From: Oceanicola sp. 502str15
Lineage (GTDB): Bacteria; Pseudomonadota; Alphaproteobacteria; Rhodobacterales; Rhodobacteraceae
Direction: 5' to 3'
Assembly: GCF_024105635.1 (NCBI RefSeq)
Contig: NZ_WYDQ01000001.1
Span: 310,001-374,000 of the forward strand
DNA length: 64,000 nt
Shown here: positions 8,452-17,761 of the stretch, piece by piece
Layout: every line of letters starts with the position of its first letter
Position numbering within the stretch: the stretch's first letter is position 1
The notes under the pieces: model-generated
What the model was told of the DNA's origin: nothing
Database searches by the model: none
The model's input: only the letters and a program-made list of their open reading frames with translations
Made by a program: the position numbers and the translations under genes

Positions 8452-10533
8452 TCAGCCGCCGGGCTTGTCGTCGTCGTCGAAGACGGGGAGGGGGGCGATG
8501 ACCGTTTTGGCGCTGGCGGCCGGAGGGGCAGGCGGGGGCGGCGCCGGAGGGGGTGGAGGTGTGGGCGCGGGATCGGGCGCAGCGGCGGGCTCTGCGGTGG
8601 CGGGCGGCGCTGGCTCGGGGGCCGGCTCCGGGGCCGGCACGGGCGCCGAGCTGGGTGCAGGGGCTGCGGCCCAAGGGTCGGCGATCTCGGCCGGGGTGGC
8701 GCTGGTTTCGGGATCTGCGGCGAGGGCCTGCGGGGCCTGCGTGACATCGGCGCGCGGTGGCTCTGCGGGTGTCTCGGGCGCCGGTTCAGGCGCCGGTTCG
8801 GGGGCGGGTTCTGCTGCGACAGGCGCTGGCTCGGGTTCGGGCTCAGGGGCCGGGGCTGCGGGCTCCGGCTCGGCGGGTTCGGGGGCGCTCCACGGGTCGG
8901 AGATGGCAGCCGGCGTGGCGCTGGTTTCGGGCGCATCGGCGAGCGCCTGCGGGGTGGAGGTGATGGCGTCAGCCGCCGTGAGTGGCGGCAGCTCCGCGTC
9001 GGGCACAGGCTCCGGCGTGACCTCGGGAGCCGCCTCGGGTGCTGCGGTTTCCGGTGGCAGCTCGGGCGGGCTGGAGGGGGGCAACTCCTGGGGCGGAGTC
9101 GGCTCGGGCACCTCTGGCGGCGTGGGTTGCGGGGCCTCGCGGGGCGGCTCGTCGGGGATTTCCGGCGGTGACGGGGGGGCGGGGTCCGGCGCCGGAGTGG
9201 GTTCGGGAGCCGGGGTTGGTTCGGGGGGCGCGGCCACGGGCGCGGGGGTGGCAGGGGGCGGTGGCGCGGGTTGCGGCGGAGCGGGTGCGACGGCCTCGGT
9301 CTGAGGCGCGGGCGCGGCGGCTTCGGGGGCGGGCGGCGTGGGGGCCGGTGCGGCGGCGGGTGTGGGCCGTGGCGGCACGAACCCGCTGGGCATCAGCTCC
9401 GCGGGCGGCGTGAAGGCAGAGGCTCCGGCCTGCTCCTCGGCAGTCGGCACCGGATTGGCCGCTGCGGCGGTTGCCACGGCAGGGGCCACGGCCGCGGCGG
9501 CAGGCGTGGGTGCTGGCAAGTCGCCGCCGATCACGGTCTTCTGGGCTGTGGCGCTGGTGCGGTCGGCACCGCCGGGCAGGGTGGCGGCCTCTTTGCCGAG
9601 GTCAGCGAAGGCCTCGGAATCCGCGTCGAGGCGGCTTTCCCAATCGGGATTGGGTCGCTGGCCACGGGTTGCGCCGATGTAGATTTGTAGCAGGCAGGCG
9701 TTGGCAAAGGCATCAATCAGCCCGGCCTTGGTGCCCCAGGCAAACATGCCCGAGATCACCACCATCAGAAGACCGGCACCGGGGGCCAGCAGGATGAACA
9801 GCGCAAGGACCAGCAGCCAGCCGACGAAGGCGATCATGCCATAGGCCCAGCCGAGACCCTGCAGAGTGATGGCGTTGCCCACCACGGGCTTGCCGTTCTG
9901 GGCCAGAAGCACCAGCCCTTCGCGGGCGGAGGCATAGGGGTTTACCGCGCGTTTGCGCAGCCCGTGGGCCAGCACCATCTCGTCGATCGGGCGCTCGGCG
10001 AGCCAGAGATAGGGCTGGTTGATGCCGACGCCCTTGCCCTCGGGCTTCATGCCGAAAAGTGGGCGCAGGGGCAGGAGAGGGTTGATCGACGACAGCGTCC
10101 GTTCGATCTGGCCGCGCAGGGCCCAGAGGCGGTTCATGTCGCCGAAGCGCTCGGTGACGATCTCCATCCCGGCCTTGATCTGGCTGCCCCCGGGCAAGGC
10201 GCGGCCTTCGAGGATTTCGGCCATCAGCGCCATGTGGGGCGCGCGGACATACCAGTAGAGATGCTTGCGCAGGAACCACATGCCGGCACCGAGGCTGCCG
10301 CAGAAGAGCAGGATGAAGAGCAGGGGCATGGTGCGGGCGAGGGCCACGACGGTGCCGAAGCCCGCCCCGTTGAGCATGGCGCCGCGCACGATTGCCATGC
10401 CGACCACATGCCCGATCCAGGCGAGGAGGGCATAGCAGAGCGCGATCCCGAGGAAGACCCCGAGGCGATATCCGGTGAAGGCGGCGGTTTGCTTCAGCAG
10501 TCCCCAGGCAAGGGAGGACTTGAAATTCCACAT
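8452..10533 (-). CDS. Membrane protein with long Pro/Ala/Glu-rich C-terminal tail, function unknown
   Basis: Not recognised. 693 aa in two very different halves. Residues 1 to about 340 are a membrane module: hydrophobic segments near 20-50, 60-85 and 225-275, and a central soluble part with RGQIERTLSSINPLLPLRP. Residues ~345-693 are low-complexity Pro/Ala/Glu. Within the tail a module is duplicated: TPQALADAPETSATPAAISD and APQALAADPETSATPAEIAD, both followed by a PW dipeptide (encoded at 8889-8955 and 8668-8736). The short string KTVI occurs at both ends of the tail, and the protein ends in FDDDDKPGG. The tail is probably disordered and cytoplasmic or periplasmic. The long plus-strand readings over 8465-9690 are shadows of it. 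Confidence 0.7.
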   Translation of the reverse strand: MWNFKSSLAWGLLKQTAAFTGYRLGVFLGIALCYALLAWIGHVVGMAIVRGAMLNGAGFGTVVALARTMPLLFILLFCGSLGAGMWFLRKHLYWYVRAPHMALMAEILEGRALPGGSQIKAGMEIVTERFGDMNRLWALRGQIERTLSSINPLLPLRPLFGMKPEGKGVGINQPYLWLAERPIDEMVLAHGLRKRAVNPYASAREGLVLLAQNGKPVVGNAITLQGLGWAYGMIAFVGWLLVLALFILLAPGAGLLMVVISGMFAWGTKAGLIDAFANACLLQIYIGATRGQRPNPDWESRLDADSEAFADLGKEAATLPGGADRTSATAQKTVIGGDLPAPTPAAAAVAPAVATAAAANPVPTAEEQAGASAFTPPAELMPSGFVPPRPTPAAAPAPTPPAPEAAAPAPQTEAVAPAPPQPAPPPPATPAPVAAPPEPTPAPEPTPAPDPAPPSPPEIPDEPPREAPQPTPPEVPEPTPPQELPPSSPPELPPETAAPEAAPEVTPEPVPDAELPPLTAADAITSTPQALADAPETSATPAAISDPWSAPEPAEPEPAAPAPEPEPEPAPVAAEPAPEPAPEPAPETPAEPPRADVTQAPQALAADPETSATPAEIADPWAAAPAPSSAPVPAPEPAPEPAPPATAEPAAAPDPAPTPPPPPAPPPPAPPAASAKTVIAPLPVFDDDDKPGG

Positions 10534-10710
10534 CTGTCAAATTCCCTCAGGCGTAATCAATGAAGCAAGCCTAGCGAAAATCGGCGACGCTTCAACCAAT
10601 AGTGAACCATGGGTAAACCGACCGCGTCGCGGCGGCGTCGCCCGCGGCCCTTGTGCCGGGGCAGGGGACAGGCCACCTTCTGCAAGCCCCCGAGAGCCAA
10701 GAGAGCGCCC

Positions 10711-11691
10711 ATGCCGAAGAACCGTTATTACGCCGGCCCCGTCAGTGCCAATTTCGACGGGCTGCGGTTTTTCTCGCCCGGGCAACCGCTGCCGGACCGG
10801 GGGTTGCGCGAGGTCTGGGCGTGGCAACGCAGCGGGCAGCGGGCGAAGTGGCCGCGAGAGGTGCCGGTTGCGCCGACAGTGCCGCCGGCGCGCAGCGAGG
10901 CGCCCCGGCTGACCATGGTGGGCCATGCCTCGGTGCTGATCCAGGTGGCCGGGCTGAACCTGCTGACCGATCCGGTCTGGTCGCAGCGGGCAAGCCCGCT
11001 CAGCTTTGCCGGGCCGAAACGGGTGACGGCGCCGGGCATCGCCTTTGAGGCTTTGCCCGAGATCGACGCCGTGCTGCTCAGCCACAACCACTATGACCAT
11101 CTCGACCTGGCGACCCTGCGCCGCCTCCACCGCGCCCATGCACCGCTGATGGTGATGCCGCTGGGCACCGATGCCACCGTGCGCCGCGCGATCAGGGGCG
11201 CAAGGGTGGCGGTGGGCGACTGGCACGACCGGATCGCGCTCGGCGAGCAGGTTTCGGTGGCGCTCACCCCGGCCAACCACTGGTCATCCCGTGGACTGGG
11301 CGACAGGCGGATGGCGCTGTGGTGCGGGCACTGGTTGGATACTCCGGCGGGGCAGATCTGGTTCGCCGGGGACACCGGCTATGGCGATGGTGCGATTTTC
11401 CGCGATATTCGCGCCCGCCACGGCGAACCCGATGTGGCGCTGATTCCGATCGGCGCCTATGCGCCGCGCTGGTTCATGCGCAACCAGCATGTCGGCCCGG
11501 ACGAGGCGGTGCAGATCTTTAAGGACGTGGAGGCGCGGCAGGCTCTCGGCATTCACTGGGGCACGTTCCAGCTGACCGACGAGCCGCGCGAAGAGCCTGT
11601 GCAGCTTCTGGCAGAAGCGCTGGGCGAGGCCGGAATCGCGGCAGAAAGGTTCCGGGCCTTTGCGCCGGGGGACGTGCACGCGGAGGGGTAG
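10711..11691 (+). CDS. Metallo-beta-lactamase-fold hydrolase (UlaG/NAPE-PLD-like)
   Basis: About 326 aa, predicted cytosolic metal-dependent hydrolase. Motifs: MVGHASVLIQ, the metal-binding SHNHYDHLD, TPANHWSSRG, WFAGDTGYGDG, PIGAYAPRWFM and a late His in GIHWGTFQ. This pattern is the one seen in proteins annotated as UlaG-like or N-acyl-phosphatidylethanolamine phospholipase D-like. Substrate unknown. I used ATG 10711 (MPKNRYYAGP); an ATG at 10609 is in frame but its extra 34 residues are Arg/Pro rich and unlike the family. Confidence 0.85.
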   Translation: MPKNRYYAGPVSANFDGLRFFSPGQPLPDRGLREVWAWQRSGQRAKWPREVPVAPTVPPARSEAPRLTMVGHASVLIQVAGLNLLTDPVWSQRASPLSFAGPKRVTAPGIAFEALPEIDAVLLSHNHYDHLDLATLRRLHRAHAPLMVMPLGTDATVRRAIRGARVAVGDWHDRIALGEQVSVALTPANHWSSRGLGDRRMALWCGHWLDTPAGQIWFAGDTGYGDGAIFRDIRARHGEPDVALIPIGAYAPRWFMRNQHVGPDEAVQIFKDVEARQALGIHWGTFQLTDEPREEPVQLLAEALGEAGIAAERFRAFAPGDVHAEG

Positions 11692-11766
11692 AGCCTTGTC
11701 GAGTTGGGCCTGCGCGGTGCCAACGCGCAACCCGGACCAAGGCCCACCCCATTACGAGCTGCCCGT

Positions 11767-14067
11767 TTAAGCCGTGGCGCGCACGTCCTGCCTTCTTGCG
11801 AGGACGACATGCAACGCAATGATGCCGAGCCCTGCCGCGATGCCGAACCACATGACCGGGGCGGTCTTCCACAGGATCAGGACGGCCAGCCCAAGACGGC
11901 AGGCGATTTCCCATGACCGCATCGGCCCCCGGTCGAAGCGCGCCAAGGCCGAGGCCACGAGGTAGAGCGCAAGGATGAGGCGCGCGGAGAGCCAGGCGAG
12001 GGCGGCCATGTCCACCTCGCCGGTATAGCCTTCGATCAGGACTCGCCCGCCGCTTTCGTCGGTGATCGTCACGGCCTCGGGAATCAGGAGCAGCTCGGGA
12101 TACCATGCGAAGATGAAGGGGATCGTGAACATCACGATGCCCACCCGAACGGCGGCGACACCCGTGCGCATCGGCTCGGCCCCGGTGATGGATGCGGCTG
12201 CAAAGGCGGCCACGGCCACCGGCGGCGTGATCGCGGAGGCAACGGCGAAGTAGAAGACGAACATATGCGCGGTGAAGAAGCTGACGCCGAGGTTGGCCAG
12301 CAGCGGGCCGAGAAGGAGGGCGACGTTGACGTAGGCCGGCACTGTGGGCATGCCCATGCCGAGCAGGATGGCGCAGAACATCGCGCAGGTGAGGGCCAGC
12401 ATCAGGTAGACGCCGCCGACGATGTGCACCTCGTAGCCGAAGATCCACATGACCTGCGCATGTTCCAGCCAGGAGGTGACGGCGCGGGTCAGCTCGCCGG
12501 TCAGCCCGCTTTCGTTGAGGAAGGCCGAGATGATGGAGACTGCGAAGAGCAGCAGGAAGAGCTTTGAAATCAGGAGCCCGCCATCGGCCAGCGAAACAAG
12601 GACCTTGGAAGGTTTTGCGCGGGTTTCGGGATCGAGGAAGAGCAGGGGCAGGAGGATTGCCACCGCCCACCAGCCGGCGGAAACGGCATCACCGGTGGAG
12701 TTGGTGATGGTCTGGATCACTCCGGCGGGCAGGATCATGGCAAGCAGTCCGCCGCCGATGGCATCCTTGCTGCCCAGCAGCAGGAACAGGATCGTCAGGA
12801 TCGGGACGACGATAATGATGAGGTTCAGCCAGTCCTGCCGGTGCATGATGAGGTCTTCGGGAACCTCGCGCATTGCTTCGACGCGCTCGCGCCGGGCCTG
12901 GAACATCACGGCGAGGAAGATCGAGAAGAAGAAGAACATCGCGGGCAGGAAGGCGGCGGTGATGACCTTGGTGTAGGGCACCGCCGTGAGGGCGACGAGG
13001 ACGAAGGCGGCCACACCCATCACCGGGGGCATGATCTGCCCGCCCGAGGAGGCCGCAGCCTCGACGCCGCCGGCGAACTGGGGCGAAAAGCCGTTGCGCC
13101 GCATCATCGGGATCGTCAGCCGCCCGGTGGAGAGCACGTTGGTGACCGGCCCGCCGGTGATGGTGCCGAACATGGCCGAGGAGACGATGGCTGCATGGGC
13201 CGGGCCGCCGCGCAGGTTGCGGGTGGCACGCACCGCCAGCTTGATCAGCGAGGTGCCCCCTGCAGAGGTACCGAAAAGGCCGCCGAGCACGACGTAGGGG
13301 AAGACCTGGTTCACCACGATATCCATGAACCGGCCCATGAAGCCGTCGGGCGTGACGAAGACGTTGGTGGCCTTCTGGATCGCCGCTGCCGTTGCATCGC
13401 CCCCATCGGCGCCGAGCTTGGTCAGCAGGAAATTGTTGTCGGACAGGTCGAACACCCAGATCAGCGCGGTGCCGATGGTGTAGATCACCACGACACTGGC
13501 GACCGCCACCAGCGGCAGGCCCCAGACGCGGATGTTGTAGAGAAAGAACAGCGTGATGATGGTGAACAGCAGCGGCAGGATCCAGATGCCGAAGCGGGCC
13601 TGACAGGAGGGCACCTCGGCCTCGAAGGAGATGCCCGGAATCACGCCCGCCGAGCGCTCTGATGCCTCCTGGATCAGTCGGGCACGCTCGCCGGAGATCT
13701 GGTCGAGCAGGCAGATCGAGTCGATCTCGACGAGAAAGCCGAAGGCGGCGAGGAAGGCGGCCAGCAGCAGCCCTGCATCCAGCAGCAGCCCGAGCCACGC
13801 GAGGTGCGGCTTGTCGAGCCTCCAGGCGCGGTAGACGCTGGCATCGAGCGCCACGATGACCATCATCAACAGGAAGACCGGAGGGTAGAAATACTCGGGC
13901 GGAAAGTTCGATACCCGGAAAAACGGACGCCCGGTGAGGTCGCGTGCCAAGTCCTGAAGCCCCGGAATTTCGGGCATGGTGTTGGCCATGCCGACGATGA
14001 CCAGCAGCAGGGCGAGGATCATCGCAATGCGCCGGCCGATCGGCAGGGTGATCTGATCTGTGGTCAT
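11767..14067 (-). CDS. TRAP transporter fused permease (DctQM type) for a TAXI system
   Basis: 766-aa inner-membrane permease, the fusion of the small 4-helix and large 12-helix TRAP subunits that usually pairs with TAXI binding proteins. An N-terminal hydrophobic part (residues ~10-170) is followed by the large subunit, with GGLFGTSAGGTSLIKLAVRA, IVSSAMFGTITGGPVTNV, SSGGQIMPPVMGVAAFV and LLGMGMPTVPAYV, the conserved Gly/Pro-rich loops of TRAP permeases. The TAXI subunit gene is directly upstream with a hairpin between. Uses an ion gradient to import an unidentified substrate. Confidence 0.92.
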   Translation of the reverse strand: MTTDQITLPIGRRIAMILALLLVIVGMANTMPEIPGLQDLARDLTGRPFFRVSNFPPEYFYPPVFLLMMVIVALDASVYRAWRLDKPHLAWLGLLLDAGLLLAAFLAAFGFLVEIDSICLLDQISGERARLIQEASERSAGVIPGISFEAEVPSCQARFGIWILPLLFTIITLFFLYNIRVWGLPLVAVASVVVIYTIGTALIWVFDLSDNNFLLTKLGADGGDATAAAIQKATNVFVTPDGFMGRFMDIVVNQVFPYVVLGGLFGTSAGGTSLIKLAVRATRNLRGGPAHAAIVSSAMFGTITGGPVTNVLSTGRLTIPMMRRNGFSPQFAGGVEAAASSGGQIMPPVMGVAAFVLVALTAVPYTKVITAAFLPAMFFFFSIFLAVMFQARRERVEAMREVPEDLIMHRQDWLNLIIIVVPILTILFLLLGSKDAIGGGLLAMILPAGVIQTITNSTGDAVSAGWWAVAILLPLLFLDPETRAKPSKVLVSLADGGLLISKLFLLLFAVSIISAFLNESGLTGELTRAVTSWLEHAQVMWIFGYEVHIVGGVYLMLALTCAMFCAILLGMGMPTVPAYVNVALLLGPLLANLGVSFFTAHMFVFYFAVASAITPPVAVAAFAAASITGAEPMRTGVAAVRVGIVMFTIPFIFAWYPELLLIPEAVTITDESGGRVLIEGYTGEVDMAALAWLSARLILALYLVASALARFDRGPMRSWEIACRLGLAVLILWKTAPVMWFGIAAGLGIIALHVVLARRQDVRATA

Positions 14068-14101
14068 GGCGAGAGGGCCCCCGGGGCGTGGCGTGGCGTG
14101 G

Positions 14102-14128
14102 GGAGAGGCCGAAAAGCCCGGCCTCTCC
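14102..14128 (-). promoter_or_regulatory. Intercistronic hairpin between TAXI gene and TRAP permease gene
   Basis: A perfect 10-bp inverted repeat (GGAGAGGCCG with its complement) around a 7-base loop lies in the 72-bp gap between the binding-protein stop and the permease start. No T tract follows on the minus strand, so it looks like an mRNA-stabilising or partial-termination structure of the kind that raises binding-protein expression over permease. Inference from position. Confidence 0.55.
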
Positions 14129-14139
14129 GTGGTCAGGCT

Positions 14140-15195
14140 TTACGGACGCAGGCAGTCGGCAACCGAGTGGCCGGCGTCTTCGAAGGCGCGAATGGCACCG
14201 GGGTGCATCTTGATCTGCACCGCCCCGCAGGCGCCTTGGGAAGTGCCGTCGATGTCGCCGAAGCTGAGCTTGGCGAAGGGGCCGCGCGGCGAGCCTTCGA
14301 TGAAGCGATCTTCACCTTCGAGGTAGGCCTTGGTGATCTGGAACACCAGTTCCTCATCCATCGAGGCGTGGACGATCTGGCCGAAGGCGGTGGCGAAGCT
14401 GTCGAAGCTGTCGTCATCGGTCACGATGGTGATGTCGTTGCCCTCGTAGGCCTTGCGGAAGTCTTCCACCGGCACCGAGTAGGGCGCATGGCCAGGCGCG
14501 GCGAGGATCTGCTGGCCGAGTTCGCTGGCAAGCAGGTCGGAGGGCACATCGTGGATGGTGATGCCGCCGGCCGCTGCGATGGCGATCTCGCGGCCCGAGG
14601 GAAGACCCTCGGGGATGGTCCAGGCGTCGGCGCCGCCGCCGGTGATGGTCGACACGGTGTCGGGCCAGGGCGTCTGGATGCCTTCGTAGTCTTCGCCGTC
14701 CTTGGCGCCGGACAGAAGCTGGATCATGGCGCGCCCGGAGGTCAGCGCCGCGCCGCGGGGCGGGCCGTTCCAGATGCGCTTGCCGGAGAGGTTGCGGATG
14801 TCTTCGATCGGGTTGTTGTTGTAGTAGCCCAGCATCTGCGCGGAGCCGGAATTCCAGAAGATGACCCGCAGGTTGGAGGCCAGTTCGGCGCCTTGCTCGG
14901 GGCCGACGCCGCTGTAGGGGCCGATGCCCTTCGAGAGCAGGAAGGGCAGGATCAGCGGCGCGGGGGCCATGTCGAGCCGGCCTTCGGCCACGGCCTGCAC
15001 CGAGTTGGTCAGCGTCGCGCCTTCGGTGATCTGCATGGTGGCCACGCCGGTGCTGTCGAGGATCGCGGCCAGCGTCGTGTCGATGTAATGCGGGGTCGAG
15101 CCGGGGCCCGTGGTTTCTGCGGTGAGATTCGCCTGAGCGGATGCGGCGAGCGGTGCCAGCGCAGCCAGGGCGCCGAAAATCGTTGTTCTGATCAT
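14140..15195 (-). CDS. TAXI-family TRAP transporter solute-binding protein
   Basis: 351-aa periplasmic binding protein. Signal peptide MIRTTIFGALAALAPLAASA, with cleavage expected after ASAQA. The TAXI pattern is present (HYIDTTLAAILDSTGVATMQ early; LRVIFWNSGSAQM in the middle). Start chosen at 15195 because GGGAGGA lies about five bases upstream and the signal peptide begins there; the frame is open further upstream to 15402 but that would cross the divergent promoter. Works with the fused permease downstream. Ligand not predictable; the adjacent sulfatase suggests a sulfated or related organic acid (inference). Confidence 0.9.
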   Translation of the reverse strand: MIRTTIFGALAALAPLAASAQANLTAETTGPGSTPHYIDTTLAAILDSTGVATMQITEGATLTNSVQAVAEGRLDMAPAPLILPFLLSKGIGPYSGVGPEQGAELASNLRVIFWNSGSAQMLGYYNNNPIEDIRNLSGKRIWNGPPRGAALTSGRAMIQLLSGAKDGEDYEGIQTPWPDTVSTITGGGADAWTIPEGLPSGREIAIAAAGGITIHDVPSDLLASELGQQILAAPGHAPYSVPVEDFRKAYEGNDITIVTDDDSFDSFATAFGQIVHASMDEELVFQITKAYLEGEDRFIEGSPRGPFAKLSFGDIDGTSQGACGAVQIKMHPGAIRAFEDAGHSVADCLRP

Positions 15196-15275
15196 GTTGT
15201 CCTCCCTTGATCCCGCGCGTCTTCCTCCAAAGCCGCGCTGCCCCTGCTCGGGGCCTGCTTTCAAACTGGCAAAAT

Positions 15276-15295
15276 TTATATGACTTGTCACGTAA
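15276..15295. promoter_or_regulatory. Palindromic operator candidate for the MarR regulator
   Basis: Imperfect 20-bp palindrome TTAnnTGACnnGTCAnnTAA in a conspicuously AT-rich patch of the 139-bp divergent region between the TAXI gene and the marR-like gene. MarR proteins bind palindromes of about this size, usually in their own promoter. The site is positioned to control both transcription directions. Predicted from symmetry and location only. Confidence 0.5.
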
Positions 15296-15334
15296 AAATA
15301 TTTCGGCATTATCGGGGGCATGGGAGGAAAGCCG

Positions 15335-15844
15335 ATGGCCGCAGAGGTAAAGATTGACGCCGGGCAGGTGCGCTCACGCATGGAACGTGAGGGCCTGAAC
15401 ATCTTTTCGCGTCTGCCGGCGGTCTATGCCGCGTCGCGCAGGCAGGGGCAGCGGTTCCTGCAGATCGGGGGCGGCATTTCGATCGTGGAATGGCGCACGC
15501 TCTGGGATTTGCACGAGGCCGGGCCGATGACGATTCGCGACCTGTCCTCCATCCAGCGGTCCGACCATTCGCTGCTCAGTCGCGCGCTGCCGGACATGCG
15601 TGACAAGGGCTATGTCACCATGCACCGCGACAGCCGGGACGGGCGCCAGACCATCGTCCAGATAACCGACAAGGGCTGCGCGGCCTATGAGCGGGCCGCC
15701 CCGATCATGGCGCGGCGGAGGGCGGCGCTGCGGGAGACCTTCTCGGAAGAAGAGATTCGCACCCTCGCGGGATTCCTCGACCGGCTCGAGGATTTCCTGC
15801 GCATTCCGGTGGAGCAGATTATCGACAAGGAAGTGCAGAAATGA
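15335..15844 (+). CDS. MarR-family transcriptional regulator
   Basis: 169-aa winged-helix regulator. The core runs FSRLPAVYAASRRQGQRFLQ, WRTLWDLHEAGPMTIRDL, SDHSLLSRALPDMRDKGYV and RDSRDGRQTIVQITDKG, which is the MarR helix-turn-helix and wing. ATG 15335 has GGGAGGA six bases upstream and is preferred over ATG 15320. Its stop overlaps the sulfatase start (ATGA), so the two are coupled. Divergent from the TAXI-TRAP genes: the natural guess is that it senses the transported compound or its desulfated product. Confidence 0.88.
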   Translation: MAAEVKIDAGQVRSRMEREGLNIFSRLPAVYAASRRQGQRFLQIGGGISIVEWRTLWDLHEAGPMTIRDLSSIQRSDHSLLSRALPDMRDKGYVTMHRDSRDGRQTIVQITDKGCAAYERAAPIMARRRAALRETFSEEEIRTLAGFLDRLEDFLRIPVEQIIDKEVQK

Positions 15845-17487
15845 GCAAACGCCCCAACGTCCTGTGGATCATGGCTGACCAGCTGCGGTTCGATTATCTC
15901 AGCTGCTACGGCCACCCGCATCTGCATACCCCCAATATCGACGCGCTGGCCGCCCGTGGCGTGCGCTTTACCAACGCCTATGTGCAATCGCCTGTCTGCG
16001 GGCCGTCGCGGATGAGCGCCTATACCGGGCGCTACGTGCGCAGCCATGGCTCGACGTGGAACGGGATGCCGCTGCGCGTTGGCGAGCCGACGCTGGGGGA
16101 CCACTTGCGCGAGGTCGGGGCGCGGGCTGTGCTGGTGGGCAAGACACACATGACCGCCGACGCGGAGGGCATGGCCTGGCTCGGCATCGACCCGGAGAGC
16201 GAGATCGGCGTGCGGGTGTCCGAGTGCGGTTTCGAGCCGTTCGAGCGTGACGACGGGCTGCACCCCGACAGCGCGCGGCAGAACTGGTCCGCCTATGACG
16301 ACTACCTCGTGTCGCAGGGCTATGAGTCTGAAAACCCTTGGGAAGACTTCGCCAACTCGGGCGTCGGAGAAGACGGTGACCTGCTCTCGGCCTGGCTTCT
16401 GAAGAATTCCCGCCTGGCGGCGAATGTCCCCGAGGAACATTCCGAAACCGCCTATATGACCGACCGCGCCATCGCCTTCATGCAGGAGGCCAAGGCGGAT
16501 GGGCGGCCGTGGATGTGCCACCTGAGCTACATCAAGCCGCATTGGCCCTACATCGTGCCTGCGCCCTACCACGACATGTACGACGAGTCGCATATCGTGC
16601 CGCCGATCCGCTCTGCGGAGGAGCACGACACCGACCACCCGCTGATGCAGGCCTACCTCAAGGCGCGGGTCTGCCAGAGCTTTGCCCGTGACGAGGTGCG
16701 CGAACACGTGATCCCCGCCTACATGGGCCTGATCAAGCAGCTCGACGACAATCTGGGGCGGCTGTTTGCCTGGATGGACGAGGCGGGGCTGAGCGAAAAC
16801 ACCATCATCGCCGTCACCTCGGACCACGGCGATTACATGGGCGACCACTGGATGGGCGACAAGGATTTCTACCACGAGATGGCGGTGAAGGTGCCGCTGA
16901 TCATCGCAGATCCGCGGCCCGAGGCGGAGGCCACGCGCGGGCTGGTGTCGGATGCACTTGTCGAGATGATCGACCTCGCGCCGACCTTCATGAACGCGCT
17001 GGGCTGCCCGGCCAAGCCGCATGTGATCGAGGGGCGCGACCTGACGCCGATCCTGCAGGGGGCTGACGGGTTCTCGCGCCGATATGCCATCAGCCAGCAC
17101 GATTATCACTGGTCCGACATGGCCCGTCTGCTCGACCAACCGCAGGAACACGCCCATACGACGATGATCTTCGACGGGCGCTGGAAGTATATTCGCTGTG
17201 AGGGTTTCCGGCCGGTTCTGTTCGATCTGCACACTGACCCGCATGAACTGACCGACTTGGGGGCATCCGAGGCGGCAGAGCACAAGGCCGTCCGCACCCG
17301 CATGGAAGCCGCCCTGCTGGATTGGGCCACGCGCCATCACACGCGGATCACGGCGACCCCTGCCGTTCTGGCGCGGCAGAAGAAGGCCGCCGAAGGGGGC
17401 ATTTTGATCGGCTTCTGGGACGAGAAGGAATACGAAGACGCCACCGGCATCGCATTTGACGACCTGACGCCGATAGGACGGGCCTGA
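15841..17487 (+). CDS. Sulfatase / alkaline-phosphatase-superfamily hydrolase (formylglycine type)
   Basis: 548-aa hydrolase. N-terminal metal ligands lie in VLWIMADQLRFDYLSCYG, and the nucleophile motif is PVCGPSRMSAYTGR (Cys53 in CxPxR, so converted to formylglycine in this family). Other conserved parts are VGKTHM, SYIKPHWPY and VTSDHGDYMGDH. The DQ pair at the first metal site and overall layout resemble choline sulfatases and phosphonate monoester hydrolases, so sulfate ester or phosphonate ester are both possible substrates. No signal peptide, so probably cytosolic, acting on an imported substrate. Operonic with marR. Confidence 0.87.
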   Translation: MSKRPNVLWIMADQLRFDYLSCYGHPHLHTPNIDALAARGVRFTNAYVQSPVCGPSRMSAYTGRYVRSHGSTWNGMPLRVGEPTLGDHLREVGARAVLVGKTHMTADAEGMAWLGIDPESEIGVRVSECGFEPFERDDGLHPDSARQNWSAYDDYLVSQGYESENPWEDFANSGVGEDGDLLSAWLLKNSRLAANVPEEHSETAYMTDRAIAFMQEAKADGRPWMCHLSYIKPHWPYIVPAPYHDMYDESHIVPPIRSAEEHDTDHPLMQAYLKARVCQSFARDEVREHVIPAYMGLIKQLDDNLGRLFAWMDEAGLSENTIIAVTSDHGDYMGDHWMGDKDFYHEMAVKVPLIIADPRPEAEATRGLVSDALVEMIDLAPTFMNALGCPAKPHVIEGRDLTPILQGADGFSRRYAISQHDYHWSDMARLLDQPQEHAHTTMIFDGRWKYIRCEGFRPVLFDLHTDPHELTDLGASEAAEHKAVRTRMEAALLDWATRHHTRITATPAVLARQKKAAEGGILIGFWDEKEYEDATGIAFDDLTPIGRA

Positions 17488-17551
17488 CGCCGAGACAGGA
17501 CGCACCTGAGGTGCTGTAGGGTGTGAGAGCCTGAACGTGCGCCGATGCGGT

Positions 17552-17761
17552 TCAGCGGCGGCGAGTTGCGCCGGGGCTGTCGGGCACGGCGTTTCGCCAG
17601 GCGTTCAGGCCCTTGCAGCGCCGACAGATCCGCTCCCCGAAGCCTTCGCTCGAGAACGGGGCCTCGCACCTCAGGCAGGGGCGCACCTGTGGAACGTCAC
17701 CCACGGCTCTCACGGTCGCAATCTCCGGCAGGGCACCCTTGGCAGAGGCAGATTTTCCCAT
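17552..17761 (-). CDS. Small zinc-ribbon-like protein
   Basis: 69 aa. A CLRC pair and a CRRC pair, separated by EAPFSSEGFGERI, form a likely four-Cys zinc site, followed by KGLNAWRN. Short proteins with exactly this core are common in alphaproteobacteria and have no assigned role. Start ATG 17761 overlaps the stop of the upstream gene (TGATG), so it is translated with it. Convergent to the sulfatase gene. Confidence 0.7.
   Translation of the reverse strand: MGKSASAKGALPEIATVRAVGDVPQVRPCLRCEAPFSSEGFGERICRRCKGLNAWRNAVPDSPGATRRR

Noticed and set aside
8465..9690. Plus-strand Gly/Ala/Ser-rich frames opposite the membrane-protein tail
   Set aside because: Mirror image of Pro/Ala/Glu codons on the minus strand; no ribosome site or family motif.
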